From JANYGM01 sp043764015 (lineage in GTDB: Bacteria > Bacteroidota > Bacteroidia > Cytophagales > Thermonemataceae): DNA of 29,959 nucleotides. Location of the stretch: contig JAYUKY010000113.1 of the NCBI GenBank assembly GCA_043764015.1, forward strand, positions 1 to 29,959. The letters run 5' to 3'. Position 1 is the stretch's first letter. Each line of letters opens with the position of its first letter. Below the pieces are notes generated by a model. The model did no database searches. It worked only from the letters and a program-made list of their open reading frames with translations, and had not been told where the DNA came from. Below, in pieces: positions 1 through 6,972 of this stretch. The translations under genes were made by a program, and so were the position numbers.

Positions 1-154
1 GTAATAAGTTGTTAATAACTTCCTAGTCGGTGGCGTAAACGCCACCTCTTTATATCAAAGGCAAAAATGGTTTTATGTATAGCGGTGGCGTTTACGCCAC
101 TATACATAAAAATTAGTTTTTTGAAATTAGGAATTTATTTGCAACACGTTACCT
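1..154. repeat. MITE-like palindromic repeat, copy 1
   Basis: This is the first of three copies of a dispersed element; the others lie near 21.85-22.02 kb and at the right window edge. It contains a compact hairpin at 29-46 (8-bp stem GGTGGCGT/ACGCCACC, loop AA) and a longer palindrome at 72-110 whose arms pair over about 17 bp with a 3-nt bulge. The tail from about 111 (AATTAG..TTTTTGAAATTAGGA) and the last stretch GCAACACGTTAC match copy 2. The left end (GTAATAAGTTGT) and the right end are weakly inverted, as expected for a non-autonomous transposable element. The left end may be cut by the window. No coding potential is seen. The mobile nature is inferred. Confidence 0.75.
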
Positions 155-173
155 AATTTACTTATCAAATCAA

Positions 174-638
174 ATGAAAAAATACACTTTATTACTTGTT
201 TCTTTGGTATTTTTTGGCTCATCTATTTTCTATAATTGCACCAAAACAACTGAAAATGAAAAAGTTGCTGTAAAAAATGCTGACGACAAAACGCTTTATC
301 CAAACAAAGATAGTGAATTGGCTCTGCTTATGCGTAGTATGTACGAAGATTCTGATTTGATGCGCAAGGAAATACAAGAAGGTAAAATACCAACTGATTT
401 CAGGGCAAAGTTTAAAAAACTTCACTCTGCAAAACCTACTGATGCAGAAGTGAAAAATGATATTTTTACCAAAATGGGGGATAATTTTTTGGTATCTATG
501 GACGAGGTTTATAAGCCAGAAACACCCAAAGAAATGCGTATTTTAGCTTTTAATACAATGGTGCAAACGTGTGTGGGTTGCCATACGGCACATTGTCCTG
601 GTCCTATTAAACGCATTAAAAAATTGAATATCAAGTAA
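174..638 (+). CDS. Secreted c-type cytochrome-like lipoprotein (single CxxCH)
   Basis: This 154-residue protein starts with a basic, hydrophobic signal sequence (residues 1-21) followed by Cys22, so it is probably a lipoprotein, although the box (FYNC) is not canonical. A single haem-binding motif CVGCH lies at residues 133-137 near the C-terminus. The middle is helical and charged, with several methionines. The arrangement of a helical body with a C-terminal CxxCH resembles cytochrome c-prime-like proteins; that family link is an inference. It probably carries electrons in the periplasm, partner unknown. The gene stands alone, with repeat copy 1 upstream and a convergent neighbour (def) downstream across an inverted repeat. 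Confidence 0.8.
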   Translation: MKKYTLLLVSLVFFGSSIFYNCTKTTENEKVAVKNADDKTLYPNKDSELALLMRSMYEDSDLMRKEIQEGKIPTDFRAKFKKLHSAKPTDAEVKNDIFTKMGDNFLVSMDEVYKPETPKEMRILAFNTMVQTCVGCHTAHCPGPIKRIKKLNIK

Positions 639-641
639 GAA

Positions 642-734
642 GAAGTACGAAATTTGAAGTACGAGGTACGAACATAAAGTTTTGATTATTAAGTTATTTA
701 TTTTCGTACTTCGTACCTCTTATTTCGTACCTTT
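642..734. repeat. GTACGAA-type inverted repeat between convergent genes
   Basis: Left arm 642-671 holds tandem units of the kind GAAGTACGAAATTTGAAGTA, and right arm 702-733 holds their inverse (TTCGTACTTCGTACC). The arms can pair into a long imperfect hairpin, so the region may end transcription of both convergent genes. Units of the same repeat recur upstream of the glycosidase gene at about 2871-2905. Confidence 0.6.
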
Positions 735-737
735 TCC

Positions 738-1304
738 TTAGTAGCGTCCTTTAAGTAAAGGGAATTTCATTCTATAATCAACGTCCACATTGCCTTTGCT
801 GATGTTTGTGAGCTTATTTTTGAGCAGTTTCTTTTTGAGCGGAGTCATATAATCCGTAAAAAGTACGCCTTGTATGTGGTCGTACTCGTGTTGTATGATA
901 CGTGCAGCCATTCCTATAAATTCTTCTGTAAATTCATTCCAGTTTTCATCAAAATAATGTATTTTGACCCTTTCAGGTCGTTTTACATTATCTCTCACAC
1001 TAGGAATACTCAAGCAACCCTCCTCAAAAGCCCAAAGTTTGCCTGTTTCCCCCAAAATAGTAGGATTTACGAAAACTTTTTTAAAGCCTTTAAGCTCTTC
1101 ATCTTCTTCATCATATTTTGTGCCATCAGCAACAAATAGGCGCAAACTTTTGCCAATTTGTGGTGCAGCAAGCCCAATTCCAGAGGCGGAATACATTGTT
1201 TCAAACATATTATCCACTAAATCTAAAATAGGCGTATTTTTTTCTATATCTACAGCTACCAGACGTAATACCTCATCTCCGTAGGCAATAATAGGATAAA
1301 TCAT
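738..1304 (-). CDS. def: Peptide deformylase
   Basis: This enzyme removes the formyl group from the initiator methionine of new proteins, using a bound Fe2+ or Zn2+. All three diagnostic motifs are present: motif I GIGLAAPQIG (residues 42-51), motif II EEGCLS (94-99, metal ligand Cys97) and motif III HEYDH (139-143, ligands His139 and His143, catalytic Glu140). The length of 188 residues is normal for the bacterial family. The start is the ATG at 1304, which gives the usual short MIYPI.AYGDEVLR opening. It lies downstream of the small unknown gene and obg on the same strand, separated by short repeats, so it may share a transcript with them or have its own promoter. Confidence 0.97.
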   Translation of the reverse strand: MIYPIIAYGDEVLRLVAVDIEKNTPILDLVDNMFETMYSASGIGLAAPQIGKSLRLFVADGTKYDEEDEELKGFKKVFVNPTILGETGKLWAFEEGCLSIPSVRDNVKRPERVKIHYFDENWNEFTEEFIGMAARIIQHEYDHIQGVLFTDYMTPLKKKLLKNKLTNISKGNVDVDYRMKFPLLKGRY

Positions 1305-1393
1305 TGTTTTATTGTTGTTTTGATGATTGTTTTGTAATTATCTTTGTAACTGTATTCATTCACAATTCACAATTTGAAATTCACAATTCTAAG

Positions 1394-1597
1394 TTATATT
1401 TCTAGTTTTTCTAGTTTGCCAAAAGGCAAAGTATCAATTAAATTTCTTAGATAATCTTCTTTTCCTTCTAGTTCGTAGCGGTCAAGATTTTTGAGCGGTC
1501 TGTCGGCACGAAAATATGCAATTAAGACAAAATTATCATCTCTTAATTGCACATAATCAGGTATTTTAGCTTTTCCTTTTACTTTAATAATATACAT
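1394..1597 (-). CDS. Conserved-looking small protein of unknown function
   Basis: The 67-residue protein begins at the ATG at 1597 (MYIIKVKGK). The frame is open upstream to 1690, but that part is written by ATCACAC/ATCATAC repeats and would give a histidine-threonine-rich peptide, so I reject the longer start. The protein is highly charged, with no signal sequence or membrane segment, and looks cytosolic and folded (alternating beta-like stretches, then a helix with acidic and leucine residues). It sits between obg and def, both linked to translation, but that does not prove a function. I do not recognise the family. Confidence 0.65.
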   Translation of the reverse strand: MYIIKVKGKAKIPDYVQLRDDNFVLIAYFRADRPLKNLDRYELEGKEDYLRNLIDTLPFGKLEKLEI

Positions 1598-1601
1598 TTT
1601 T

Positions 1602-1711
1602 CTGATGTGTGATGTATGATGTGTGATGTGTGATATATTTTTGTCGTTGTTTTTAGTTGCGTAAACAATGTATTTTACATCACACATCATATATCATACA
1701 TCATACATCAA
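1602..1711. repeat. ATCACAC/ATCATAC inverted repeat arrays
   Basis: Left block 1602-1636 (repeated TGATGTGTGATGTATGA) and right block 1677-1710 (repeated ATCACACATCATATATCATA) are inverted copies, able to pair around a ~40-nt loop. The array fills the gap between obg and the next gene and touches the obg stop region. A processing hairpin or a slippage-grown repeat are both possible. Confidence 0.65.
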
Positions 1712-2700
1712 TTATTGATTGCGTCCCAAAGTAAATCTTTGAGTTTGTCTATATTTTTTTGCGCTACTGATGAAATAAAAATGTAAGGCAAATCTTTTGG
1801 CACAGTTTTTTCTAGTTTATTTTTTGATTTTGTATCCAACAAATCCATCTTAGTAATAGCAAGAAGGCGTTTTTTATCCATTAGTTCTGGGTTGTATTGT
1901 CGCAATTCTTCTAATAAAATATCAAAATCAGCTTTAATGTTTTCACTTTCTGCGGAAATCATAAAAAGCAAAATAGAGTTTCTTTCAATATGCCTTAAAA
2001 ACCTAGTTCCTAGCCCTTTTCCCTCTGCTGCTCCTTCAATAATTCCTGGAATATCCGCCATAATGAATGAACGGTAATCTCTATATGCTACCACGCCCAA
2101 ATTAGGCGTAATTGTGGTGAAAGGATAGTCTGCAATTTCTGGTTTTGCAGCAGAAACCACAGAAAGCAAAGTTGATTTTCCTGCATTAGGGAAACCCACA
2201 AGCCCTACATCAGCCAAAACTTTAAGTTCCATAATCACCCACAAATCTGTCCCCATTTCACCAGGTTGCACATAAGTAGGAGCTTGATTAGTAGAATTTT
2301 TGAAATGTGTATTTCCAAAACCACCTCTCCCACCAGCAAAAAGTATGCGTTCTTCCTCGTGAGTAGTTATTTCTGTGATAACCTCACCTGTTTCTGCATT
2401 TTTGATGATAGTACCAAGTGGCACATCAATAATAATATCTTTTCCGCTTGCGCCTGTACGGTCACTTTCTTCTCCTGCTGCTCCGTCATCTGCGTGAATA
2501 TGTTTTTTGTAACGCAAGTGCAAAAGCGTCCAAAGGTTAGAATTTCCTCGTAAGATAATATGCCCGCCACGTCCACCATCTCCGCCATCAGGTCCTCCAT
2601 TAGGAACGCCTTTTGCCCTAAAAAAGTGCATAAAACCTTTACCACCTTTGCCAGAACGGCAATTTATCTTAACGTAATCTATAAAATTTGTAGAAGCCAC
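1708..2700 (-). CDS. obg: Obg GTPase (CgtA), ribosome assembly
   Basis: Obg is a large-ribosomal-subunit assembly and stress GTPase. The N-terminal glycine-rich Obg domain is clear (RSGKGGKG, GGPDGGDGGRGG), followed by the G domain: G1 GFPNAGKS (residues 169-176), G3 DIPG (216-219), G4 TKMD (283-286) and G5 SSVA (310-313). It has no extra C-terminal OCT domain. I choose the GTG at 2700, giving 330 residues starting VASTNFIDYVKI, the normal family opening. An ATG at 2745 is in frame, but its 15 extra residues are encoded entirely by an AATTCAC/AATTCAT repeat, so it is less likely. A Bacteroidota promoter element lies upstream at 2769-2799. Confidence 0.96.
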   Translation of the reverse strand: MASTNFIDYVKINCRSGKGGKGFMHFFRAKGVPNGGPDGGDGGRGGHIILRGNSNLWTLLHLRYKKHIHADDGAAGEESDRTGASGKDIIIDVPLGTIIKNAETGEVITEITTHEEERILFAGGRGGFGNTHFKNSTNQAPTYVQPGEMGTDLWVIMELKVLADVGLVGFPNAGKSTLLSVVSAAKPEIADYPFTTITPNLGVVAYRDYRSFIMADIPGIIEGAAEGKGLGTRFLRHIERNSILLFMISAESENIKADFDILLEELRQYNPELMDKKRLLAITKMDLLDTKSKNKLEKTVPKDLPYIFISSVAQKNIDKLKDLLWDAINN

Positions 2701-2703
2701 TTG

Positions 2704-2760
2704 TTGAATTATGAATTGTGAATTATGAATTGTGAATGAATACATTTCTATTATTCACAA
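2704..2760. repeat. AATTCAC/AATTCAT heptad repeats before obg
   Basis: Tandem units such as GAATTATGAATTGTGAATTA occupy the obg leader, with an inverted unit (ATTCACAATTATT) at 2753-2766. The same unit recurs near 1360-1388, 15647-15676, 21150-21166 and 22706-22740. In this position the repeat creates an artificial in-frame N-terminal extension of obg. Confidence 0.6.
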
Positions 2761-2768
2761 TTATTTTG

Positions 2769-2799
2769 CAAAAGTACGCAAAATAAATAGCAACTACAA
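2769..2799 (-). promoter_or_regulatory. Probable obg promoter
   Basis: On the minus strand a -7 element TACTTTTG (2776 to 2769) matches the Bacteroidota consensus TAnnTTTG exactly, with TTG about 20 bp upstream (2799-2797). It lies some 70 bp before the chosen GTG start. Confidence 0.5.
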
Positions 2800-2906
2800 T
2801 TAGTAACGGATAATATTTGACAAGTAGTTTTTATTTCCTAAAAATCTTGTGTATATTTACCAAAACTAAAACTTCGTACCTCGTACTCCAAATTTTGTAC
2901 TTCAAA

Positions 2907-3995
2907 ATGCTCTATCTCAAATATATTTTTTTATCTTTTTTCCCTTTTTTTTTAGCAAGTAAAACTACTAAAAAACTTAACCTAGAAGCTGTAAATAGCT
3001 TTTTGGTTACTGAAAAAGCCAATGAATTATTTGAGAAAATGAATGATAATGAGCGTATTGGGCAAATGCTTGTGGTGGCTACAGGCAAACTAGGCAAACC
3101 TAAAAAAGATGTTTTAGAAATTATCAATAAGCACCATATTGGCGGAATTTTGCTATTAAATGGCTCAAAAAAAGAGTTTCAAGGCTACGTGAAAGAGTTT
3201 GACAAAATCACCCAAAACAAAAATGGTATTCCTATTTTATATAGCGCAGATGCAGAGCCAAGCCTTATCAACTTCAAAATCAAAGGATTACCTTACATAA
3301 AACCAACAAGCACTATAAAAGACTCTGCGGATTGTTATAATATTGGTCGGCAAATCAGCAAAGAACTGCTAGAAATAGGCATTAGGCATAATTATGCCCC
3401 TGTTTGTGATATGAGTACCAAAAATATTGCCATAGGAAACAGAAGTTTTGGAAGTGACGAAAAACGAGTGATGGATATGAGCCTTATTTTTATCAATGCC
3501 TCTCATAATAATAACGTCATAGCAACTGCAAAGCATTTTCCTGGTCACGGATACGTGAAGGGCGACACCCACGAGCAACTTGTTTTTATTGATGGAGAAC
3601 TAAAAGAATTACCAGTTTATAAGCATTTGATAGAAAATTTTACGCTTAGTATTATGGTTGGACATATTGCCATAAAAAATAATGAGAAATATAATACTAA
3701 TGGTTTTCCTGCTACTTGCTCACGAGTAATTGTAACAGATTTGTTACGTAAAGAAATGAACTTTAATGGGCTTATTGTGACTGATGCTATGAATATGGGC
3801 GCAGTCAAAAAGCTCAAAGATGCGCCTCTACTTGCTGCAAAAGCAGGAAATGATATGATTTTGATGATAGAAGATGAAGGTAAATTTGTGGCTGATGTGC
3901 TTGCAGAAATGTCTGTCAATGCGGAATTTAAGGCACAAATTTATGAATCTGTCAAGCGGATTTTACGGTACAAAGTGGCTTTAGGAATGATTTAA
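2907..3995 (+). CDS. Secreted GH3 family beta-N-acetylglucosaminidase (NagZ-type)
   Basis: The ATG at 2907 gives a 362-residue protein with a hydrophobic N-terminal signal (MLYLKYIFLSFFPFFLAS). An upstream in-frame start at 2817 would add residues coded by GTACTTC repeats and is unlikely. The GH3 TIM-barrel domain fills the rest. The NagZ-type loop KHFPGHGYVKGDTHE (about 209-223) supplies the Asp-His general acid, and VTDAMNMG (about 291-298) holds the presumed nucleophile Asp293. NRSFGSD (178-184) is another family block. NagZ enzymes cleave GlcNAc from muropeptides or chitin-like sugars; here the export signal suggests periplasmic or surface action. There is no fused beta-lactamase domain, which many Bacteroidota homologues carry. 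Confidence 0.88.
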   Translation: MLYLKYIFLSFFPFFLASKTTKKLNLEAVNSFLVTEKANELFEKMNDNERIGQMLVVATGKLGKPKKDVLEIINKHHIGGILLLNGSKKEFQGYVKEFDKITQNKNGIPILYSADAEPSLINFKIKGLPYIKPTSTIKDSADCYNIGRQISKELLEIGIRHNYAPVCDMSTKNIAIGNRSFGSDEKRVMDMSLIFINASHNNNVIATAKHFPGHGYVKGDTHEQLVFIDGELKELPVYKHLIENFTLSIMVGHIAIKNNEKYNTNGFPATCSRVIVTDLLRKEMNFNGLIVTDAMNMGAVKKLKDAPLLAAKAGNDMILMIEDEGKFVADVLAEMSVNAEFKAQIYESVKRILRYKVALGMI

Positions 3996-4007
3996 GAAAT
4001 AAAACAG

Positions 4008-4044
4008 AAAGCCCTACTTTGATTATCAAAATAGGACTTTTTTG
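4008..4044 (+). terminator. Terminator after the GH3 gene
   Basis: An imperfect stem of about 14 pairs (AAAGCCCTACTTTGAT with ATCAAAATAGGACTTT) is followed by a T run. It lies between the convergent GH3 gene and the lipocalin-like gene. Confidence 0.6.
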
Positions 4045-4055
4045 TTGGTGGTTGC

Positions 4056-4481
4056 TTACATTTTCTTAAAAGTTTTCTCTTGTATTCCACTAATATCAGG
4101 AATTTTTAGTCTTAGTGTGGTGGCATCAAGTTGTAACACTTCCGTTACTATTGGACCTAAAGTCAGACTTTTTCCGTTGGCAGAAAGCGTATAATTCAGT
4201 GTTTCTGTTTGCTGTGCTGGGTCAACTTTGAGGATATTGGGGTCGTAGGTTGTTGTTCCATTTGCCTTAAATTCTTGGGTATCATCAGCCAAAAAAGGAA
4301 AAATAGAAAGATAATTAACTATTTGTCCGTTGTCTGTGAGCGTAATTGTGCTTACTTTCCACTTGCCAATAAGTAGGCTTTGTGTAGATGTGCTTGGTGC
4401 TGGCGTGTTGCTACTTGTTCCACAAGAAAACACGCTTATTATTAGCGTGAGAGCTAATAATCTATTTAAGATATTTTTCAT
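4056..4481 (-). CDS. Lipocalin-like lipoprotein
   Basis: This 141-residue protein has a clear lipoprotein signal (LTLIISVFSC, Cys20), then a Ser/Thr/Pro-rich linker, then a beta-rich domain. The stretch LLIGKWKVSTITLTDNG and the later FKANGTTTYD and YTLSANGKSLTL fit the lipocalin-like domain common in Bacteroidota lipoproteins, an eight-strand barrel of unknown ligand. It is likely tethered to a periplasmic or outer membrane face. It is the last gene of a long same-strand series beginning with the metallopeptidase; whether it belongs to that transcript is unclear because a broken gene lies between. Confidence 0.8.
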   Translation of the reverse strand: MKNILNRLLALTLIISVFSCGTSSNTPAPSTSTQSLLIGKWKVSTITLTDNGQIVNYLSIFPFLADDTQEFKANGTTTYDPNILKVDPAQQTETLNYTLSANGKSLTLGPIVTEVLQLDATTLRLKIPDISGIQEKTFKKM

Positions 4482-4504
4482 TTTTTTTAAATTTATTTTT
4501 TAGT

Positions 4505-4921
4505 TTAATCATTGTTTATCAAGCCTTTGATAAATATTATAAAACCATATATTAGAAAAAATAATGTGACAATGATAATAAACGTTGCTAAAAGCGTAAT
4601 GAGCATGCTAGCACCTGGCGAGGATGTATCACTCGCAAGAATTAAACCAACAATAAGAAATGCACCTAGAAATGCACCTATACATATCAGAAGCCCTTTT
4701 AGCCAGCGTTTTATTTTAAATCTACTTTTTGATTTTTGGGTAGGATTTGCACTTATTTTATGTATTTTCTTCGTTATTTTCCTTATAATCCATCTTTCTA
4801 CGGCATTATTTGATACTTTTATGTATATTTTTTTAGGTTATTTCGTAGGCATTTGTACAAAACTTGATAACGCAAAAACTACCAAAAACAACATAGCCAA
4901 AATATAAGTCTTATTTTTCAT
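4505..4921 (-). pseudogene. Small two-helix membrane protein gene broken by an in-frame TAA
   Basis: Read from the ATG at 4921 this frame gives 27 residues with a signal-peptide character (MKNKTYILAMLFLVVFALSS), then TAA at 4838-4840, and then stays open in the same frame for 110 more codons to a stop at 4505-4507. The second part is rich in Lys/Arg and then has two strong hydrophobic segments (GLLICIGAFLGAFLIVGLIL and ITLLATFIIIVTLFFLIYG). It has no ATG, GTG or TTG near its start from which it could be translated alone. The simplest reading is a nonsense-mutated gene of about 138 codons. The weak opposite-strand frame at 4512-4907 starts only at TTG and is judged a shadow. Family unknown. 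Confidence 0.6.
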
Positions 4922-4935
4922 CTTCTGTTTAGATA

Positions 4936-4970
4936 AAACCCACTAGCCAGAATACCCAGCTAGTGGGTTT
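4936..4970 (-). terminator. Intergenic hairpin H1 of the lipoprotein array
   Basis: A perfect 12-bp stem (AAACCCACTAGC/GCTAGTGGGTTT) lies just after the stop of the third array lipoprotein. It is one of three near-identical copies (also 5628-5662 and 6297-6331), each between a stop codon and the next ATG. With only a short T run it may be a leaky terminator or an RNA-stabilising hairpin. Confidence 0.6.
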
Positions 4971-4976
4971 GGTTAT

Positions 4977-5615
4977 TTACTCTACCCTGAAAGTATAAAA
5001 GCGTTGCCGTTCTGGATCATTAACGCAACTTTCAATAGTGTAAGCCCCTGCGTGATTGATTAAACCATACCTACAATACATTTCAGCATTTCTGTTTACT
5101 GTTTCTTTATATATTACAGATAACCTAGCTTCAAAATTATCGTTAATTTTGATATTAACAGCTTGATAGCATAATTCAATAAAATATACACCTTTTTCTT
5201 TTGGAACAAAATATAATTCAGAAGTATAAGGTTTTTGCTGATTACTGAAATATGCATCTCCTGCTGGTGCTTTCACACCCAAGCGCATTGTACCTTTTCT
5301 TGAAAAGATATTTACAAAATCATAGTTGATGCTATATGAGTACACGCCACCATTTAAAGTATCAAACTTATAGCACGCAAAATTATAAGATGCATCTTCT
5401 AAAGAAGTTACGTATATTTTTGATGATTTACCAGCAGTATCAAAATATTCTAATGAATCTCCCAAAATGACACTTAGCTTTAGTGTATCTCCTAATCTCA
5501 AATTTGCATTAGGGAAAATATTAGCTTTTAGTGTTACAAAAGCCGTTGGCTTTACCATACGTGGGTCACAACTAACCAGTTGTAAAGCCACAAATATCAA
5601 GAGTAAATATCTCAT
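4977..5615 (-). CDS. Array lipoprotein 3, unknown family
   Basis: The 212-residue protein has a lipoprotein signal (LLLIFVALQLVSC, Cys16). Its first ~60 residues are nearly identical to those of the paralogue at 6338-6964, and the rest is clearly related. Shared blocks are LRLGDTLKLSVILGDSLEYFD, SSKIY, YKFDTLNGG, QQKPYTSEL, FEARL.V and a final FYT.RVE. The pattern of alternating hydrophobic residues suggests an all-beta fold. Two late cysteines (in MYC and ESC) are kept in all three paralogues and could form a disulfide. I do not recognise the family; the function is unknown, but its position implies work with the metallopeptidase at the envelope. Confidence 0.75.
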   Translation of the reverse strand: MRYLLLIFVALQLVSCDPRMVKPTAFVTLKANIFPNANLRLGDTLKLSVILGDSLEYFDTAGKSSKIYVTSLEDASYNFACYKFDTLNGGVYSYSINYDFVNIFSRKGTMRLGVKAPAGDAYFSNQQKPYTSELYFVPKEKGVYFIELCYQAVNIKINDNFEARLSVIYKETVNRNAEMYCRYGLINHAGAYTIESCVNDPERQRFYTFRVE

Positions 5616-5627
5616 TTCGTTTAGATA

Positions 5628-5662
5628 AAACCCACTAGCCAGAATGCCCAGCTAGTGAGTTT
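5628..5662 (-). terminator. Intergenic hairpin H2 of the lipoprotein array
   Basis: The stem AAACCCACTAGC pairs with GCTAGTGAGTTT (one G-T type mismatch relative to H1). It lies between array lipoproteins 2 and 3, 13 bp before the ATG of the latter. Confidence 0.6.
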
Positions 5663-5668
5663 GGTTAT

Positions 5669-6283
5669 TTACTCTACTTTGAAAGTATAAGCTCTTCTTT
5701 GGTTATTCATCTCACTCAAACACCTTCCTATGTCATTTATAGTGCCACCAGCAACAGTATACTTACAATACATATCTGTATTCAAATTCAACCCTTCTTT
5801 GTATTTTACAGAAATTCTTGCTTCAAAGTTATTATTGGCTTTGATTTTTGTGTTTGGAGTACTCCTAAATTCTGTGTAAAATACACCTTTTGTTTTTGGT
5901 ATAATTTTCAACTCTACATAGAAAGGGCGTTTCTGGAAATTAAAATATGTTTCTTCATACTTAAAATTCAAATCATCATCTTTGTATGAAGTGAGACCAC
6001 CGTTTAAAGTATCAAATTTATAGACAATAGCATAAACACCGTTTATATTATCAATAGATTGTATAAAAATTTTACTCGTTTTTGGCAAATCCCCCTCAAA
6101 ATAATCATACTCTAGTGAATCAGGAATATAAGTGCGTAACTTGAGTGTGTCTCCTAAATAAAATGTTGTTTGATAAGGAGATACAACTGCATCTAAAAAT
6201 ACATAATTTAACGCATAAGGACTAATACGTGGTGGGTCGCAACTTAGCAAACCCACCAAACAAATAACTATTAGCTTTTTCAT
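5669..6283 (-). CDS. Array lipoprotein 2, unknown family (divergent paralogue)
   Basis: This 204-residue lipoprotein (signal LIVICLVGLLSC, Cys15) is a more distant relative of its two neighbours. It keeps the order of blocks: YLGDTLKL, DSLEYD, TSKIFI, YKFDTLNGG, FEARISV.YK, two C-terminal-half cysteines (MYC, GRC) and the ending YTFKVE. The central part has diverged most. It therefore seems to be an older duplicate, while the flanking two copies are recent or have been kept alike by gene conversion. Function unknown. Confidence 0.75.
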   Translation of the reverse strand: MKKLIVICLVGLLSCDPPRISPYALNYVFLDAVVSPYQTTFYLGDTLKLRTYIPDSLEYDYFEGDLPKTSKIFIQSIDNINGVYAIVYKFDTLNGGLTSYKDDDLNFKYEETYFNFQKRPFYVELKIIPKTKGVFYTEFRSTPNTKIKANNNFEARISVKYKEGLNLNTDMYCKYTVAGGTINDIGRCLSEMNNQRRAYTFKVE

Positions 6284-6296
6284 CTTTTATTTAGAT

Positions 6297-6331
6297 AAAC
6301 CCACTAGCCAGAATGTCCAGCTAGTGAGTTT
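6297..6331 (-). terminator. Intergenic hairpin H3 of the lipoprotein array
   Basis: The same 12-bp stem type (AAACCCACTAGC/GCTAGTGAGTTT) lies between array lipoproteins 1 and 2. Its loop sequence is nearly the same as in H1 and H2. Confidence 0.6.
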
Positions 6332-6337
6332 GGTTAT

Positions 6338-6964
6338 TTACTCTACTCTCAAGGTATAGAAATTTTTACTTAATCCAACCTCATTTATACACTTTTGTCT
6401 TTCATAATTAAGGCTATATTTACAATATATCTCATCATTTCTATTTATCTGCTCATCAAATATTACTGCTAAACGAGCCTCAAAACCATCATTAACTTTG
6501 ATATTAACAGGTTGATAGCGTAATTCAATATAATATATACCTTTTTCTTTTGGAATAAAATGTAATTCAGAAGTATAGGGCTTTTGCTGATTACTCAAAT
6601 ATCCATCTCCTGCTGGTGATTTTACACCCAAGCGCATTGTACCTATTTTTGGAAAAATATCTACAAAATTATAGTTTATACTATGTAAATATACTCCACC
6701 ATTCAGGGTATCAAACTTGTAGCACACAAAACTATAAGAGGCTTCTTGCAAAGAGTTTATATAAATTTTTGATGACTTACCAGCAGTATCAAAGTATTCT
6801 AGTGAATCCCCTAAAATGACACTTAGTTTTAGCGTATCTCCTAATCTCAAATTTGCATTAGGAAAAATAGTAGCTTTTAGCGTTACAAAAGCCGTTGGCT
6901 TTACCATACGTGGGTCACAACTAACTAGTTGTAAAGCCACAAATATCAAGAGTAAGTATTTCAT
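6338..6964 (-). CDS. Array lipoprotein 1, unknown family
   Basis: This 208-residue lipoprotein (LLLIFVALQLVSC, Cys16) begins 8 bp after the metallopeptidase stop, so the two are surely cotranscribed. It is very close to array lipoprotein 3 through the N-terminal half, including LGDTLKLSVILGDSLEYFD and YKFDTLNGGVY, and diverges near the C-terminus (ending FYTLRVE). A beta-sandwich-like secreted domain is likely from the pattern; this is inference. No enzymatic motif is visible. Confidence 0.77.
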   Translation of the reverse strand: MKYLLLIFVALQLVSCDPRMVKPTAFVTLKATIFPNANLRLGDTLKLSVILGDSLEYFDTAGKSSKIYINSLQEASYSFVCYKFDTLNGGVYLHSINYNFVDIFPKIGTMRLGVKSPAGDGYLSNQQKPYTSELHFIPKEKGIYYIELRYQPVNIKVNDGFEARLAVIFDEQINRNDEIYCKYSLNYERQKCINEVGLSKNFYTLRVE

Positions 6965-6972
6965 TCTGATAT

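Noticed and set aside
2817..2906. Longer N-terminus of the GH3 protein
   Set aside because: The added residues come partly from GTACTTC repeats, and the signal peptide fits only the ATG at 2907.
4512..4907. Plus-strand frame of 131 codons with hydrophobic stretches
   Set aside because: It starts only at TTG, opposes a more convincing minus-strand membrane protein frame, and all neighbours here run on the minus strand.
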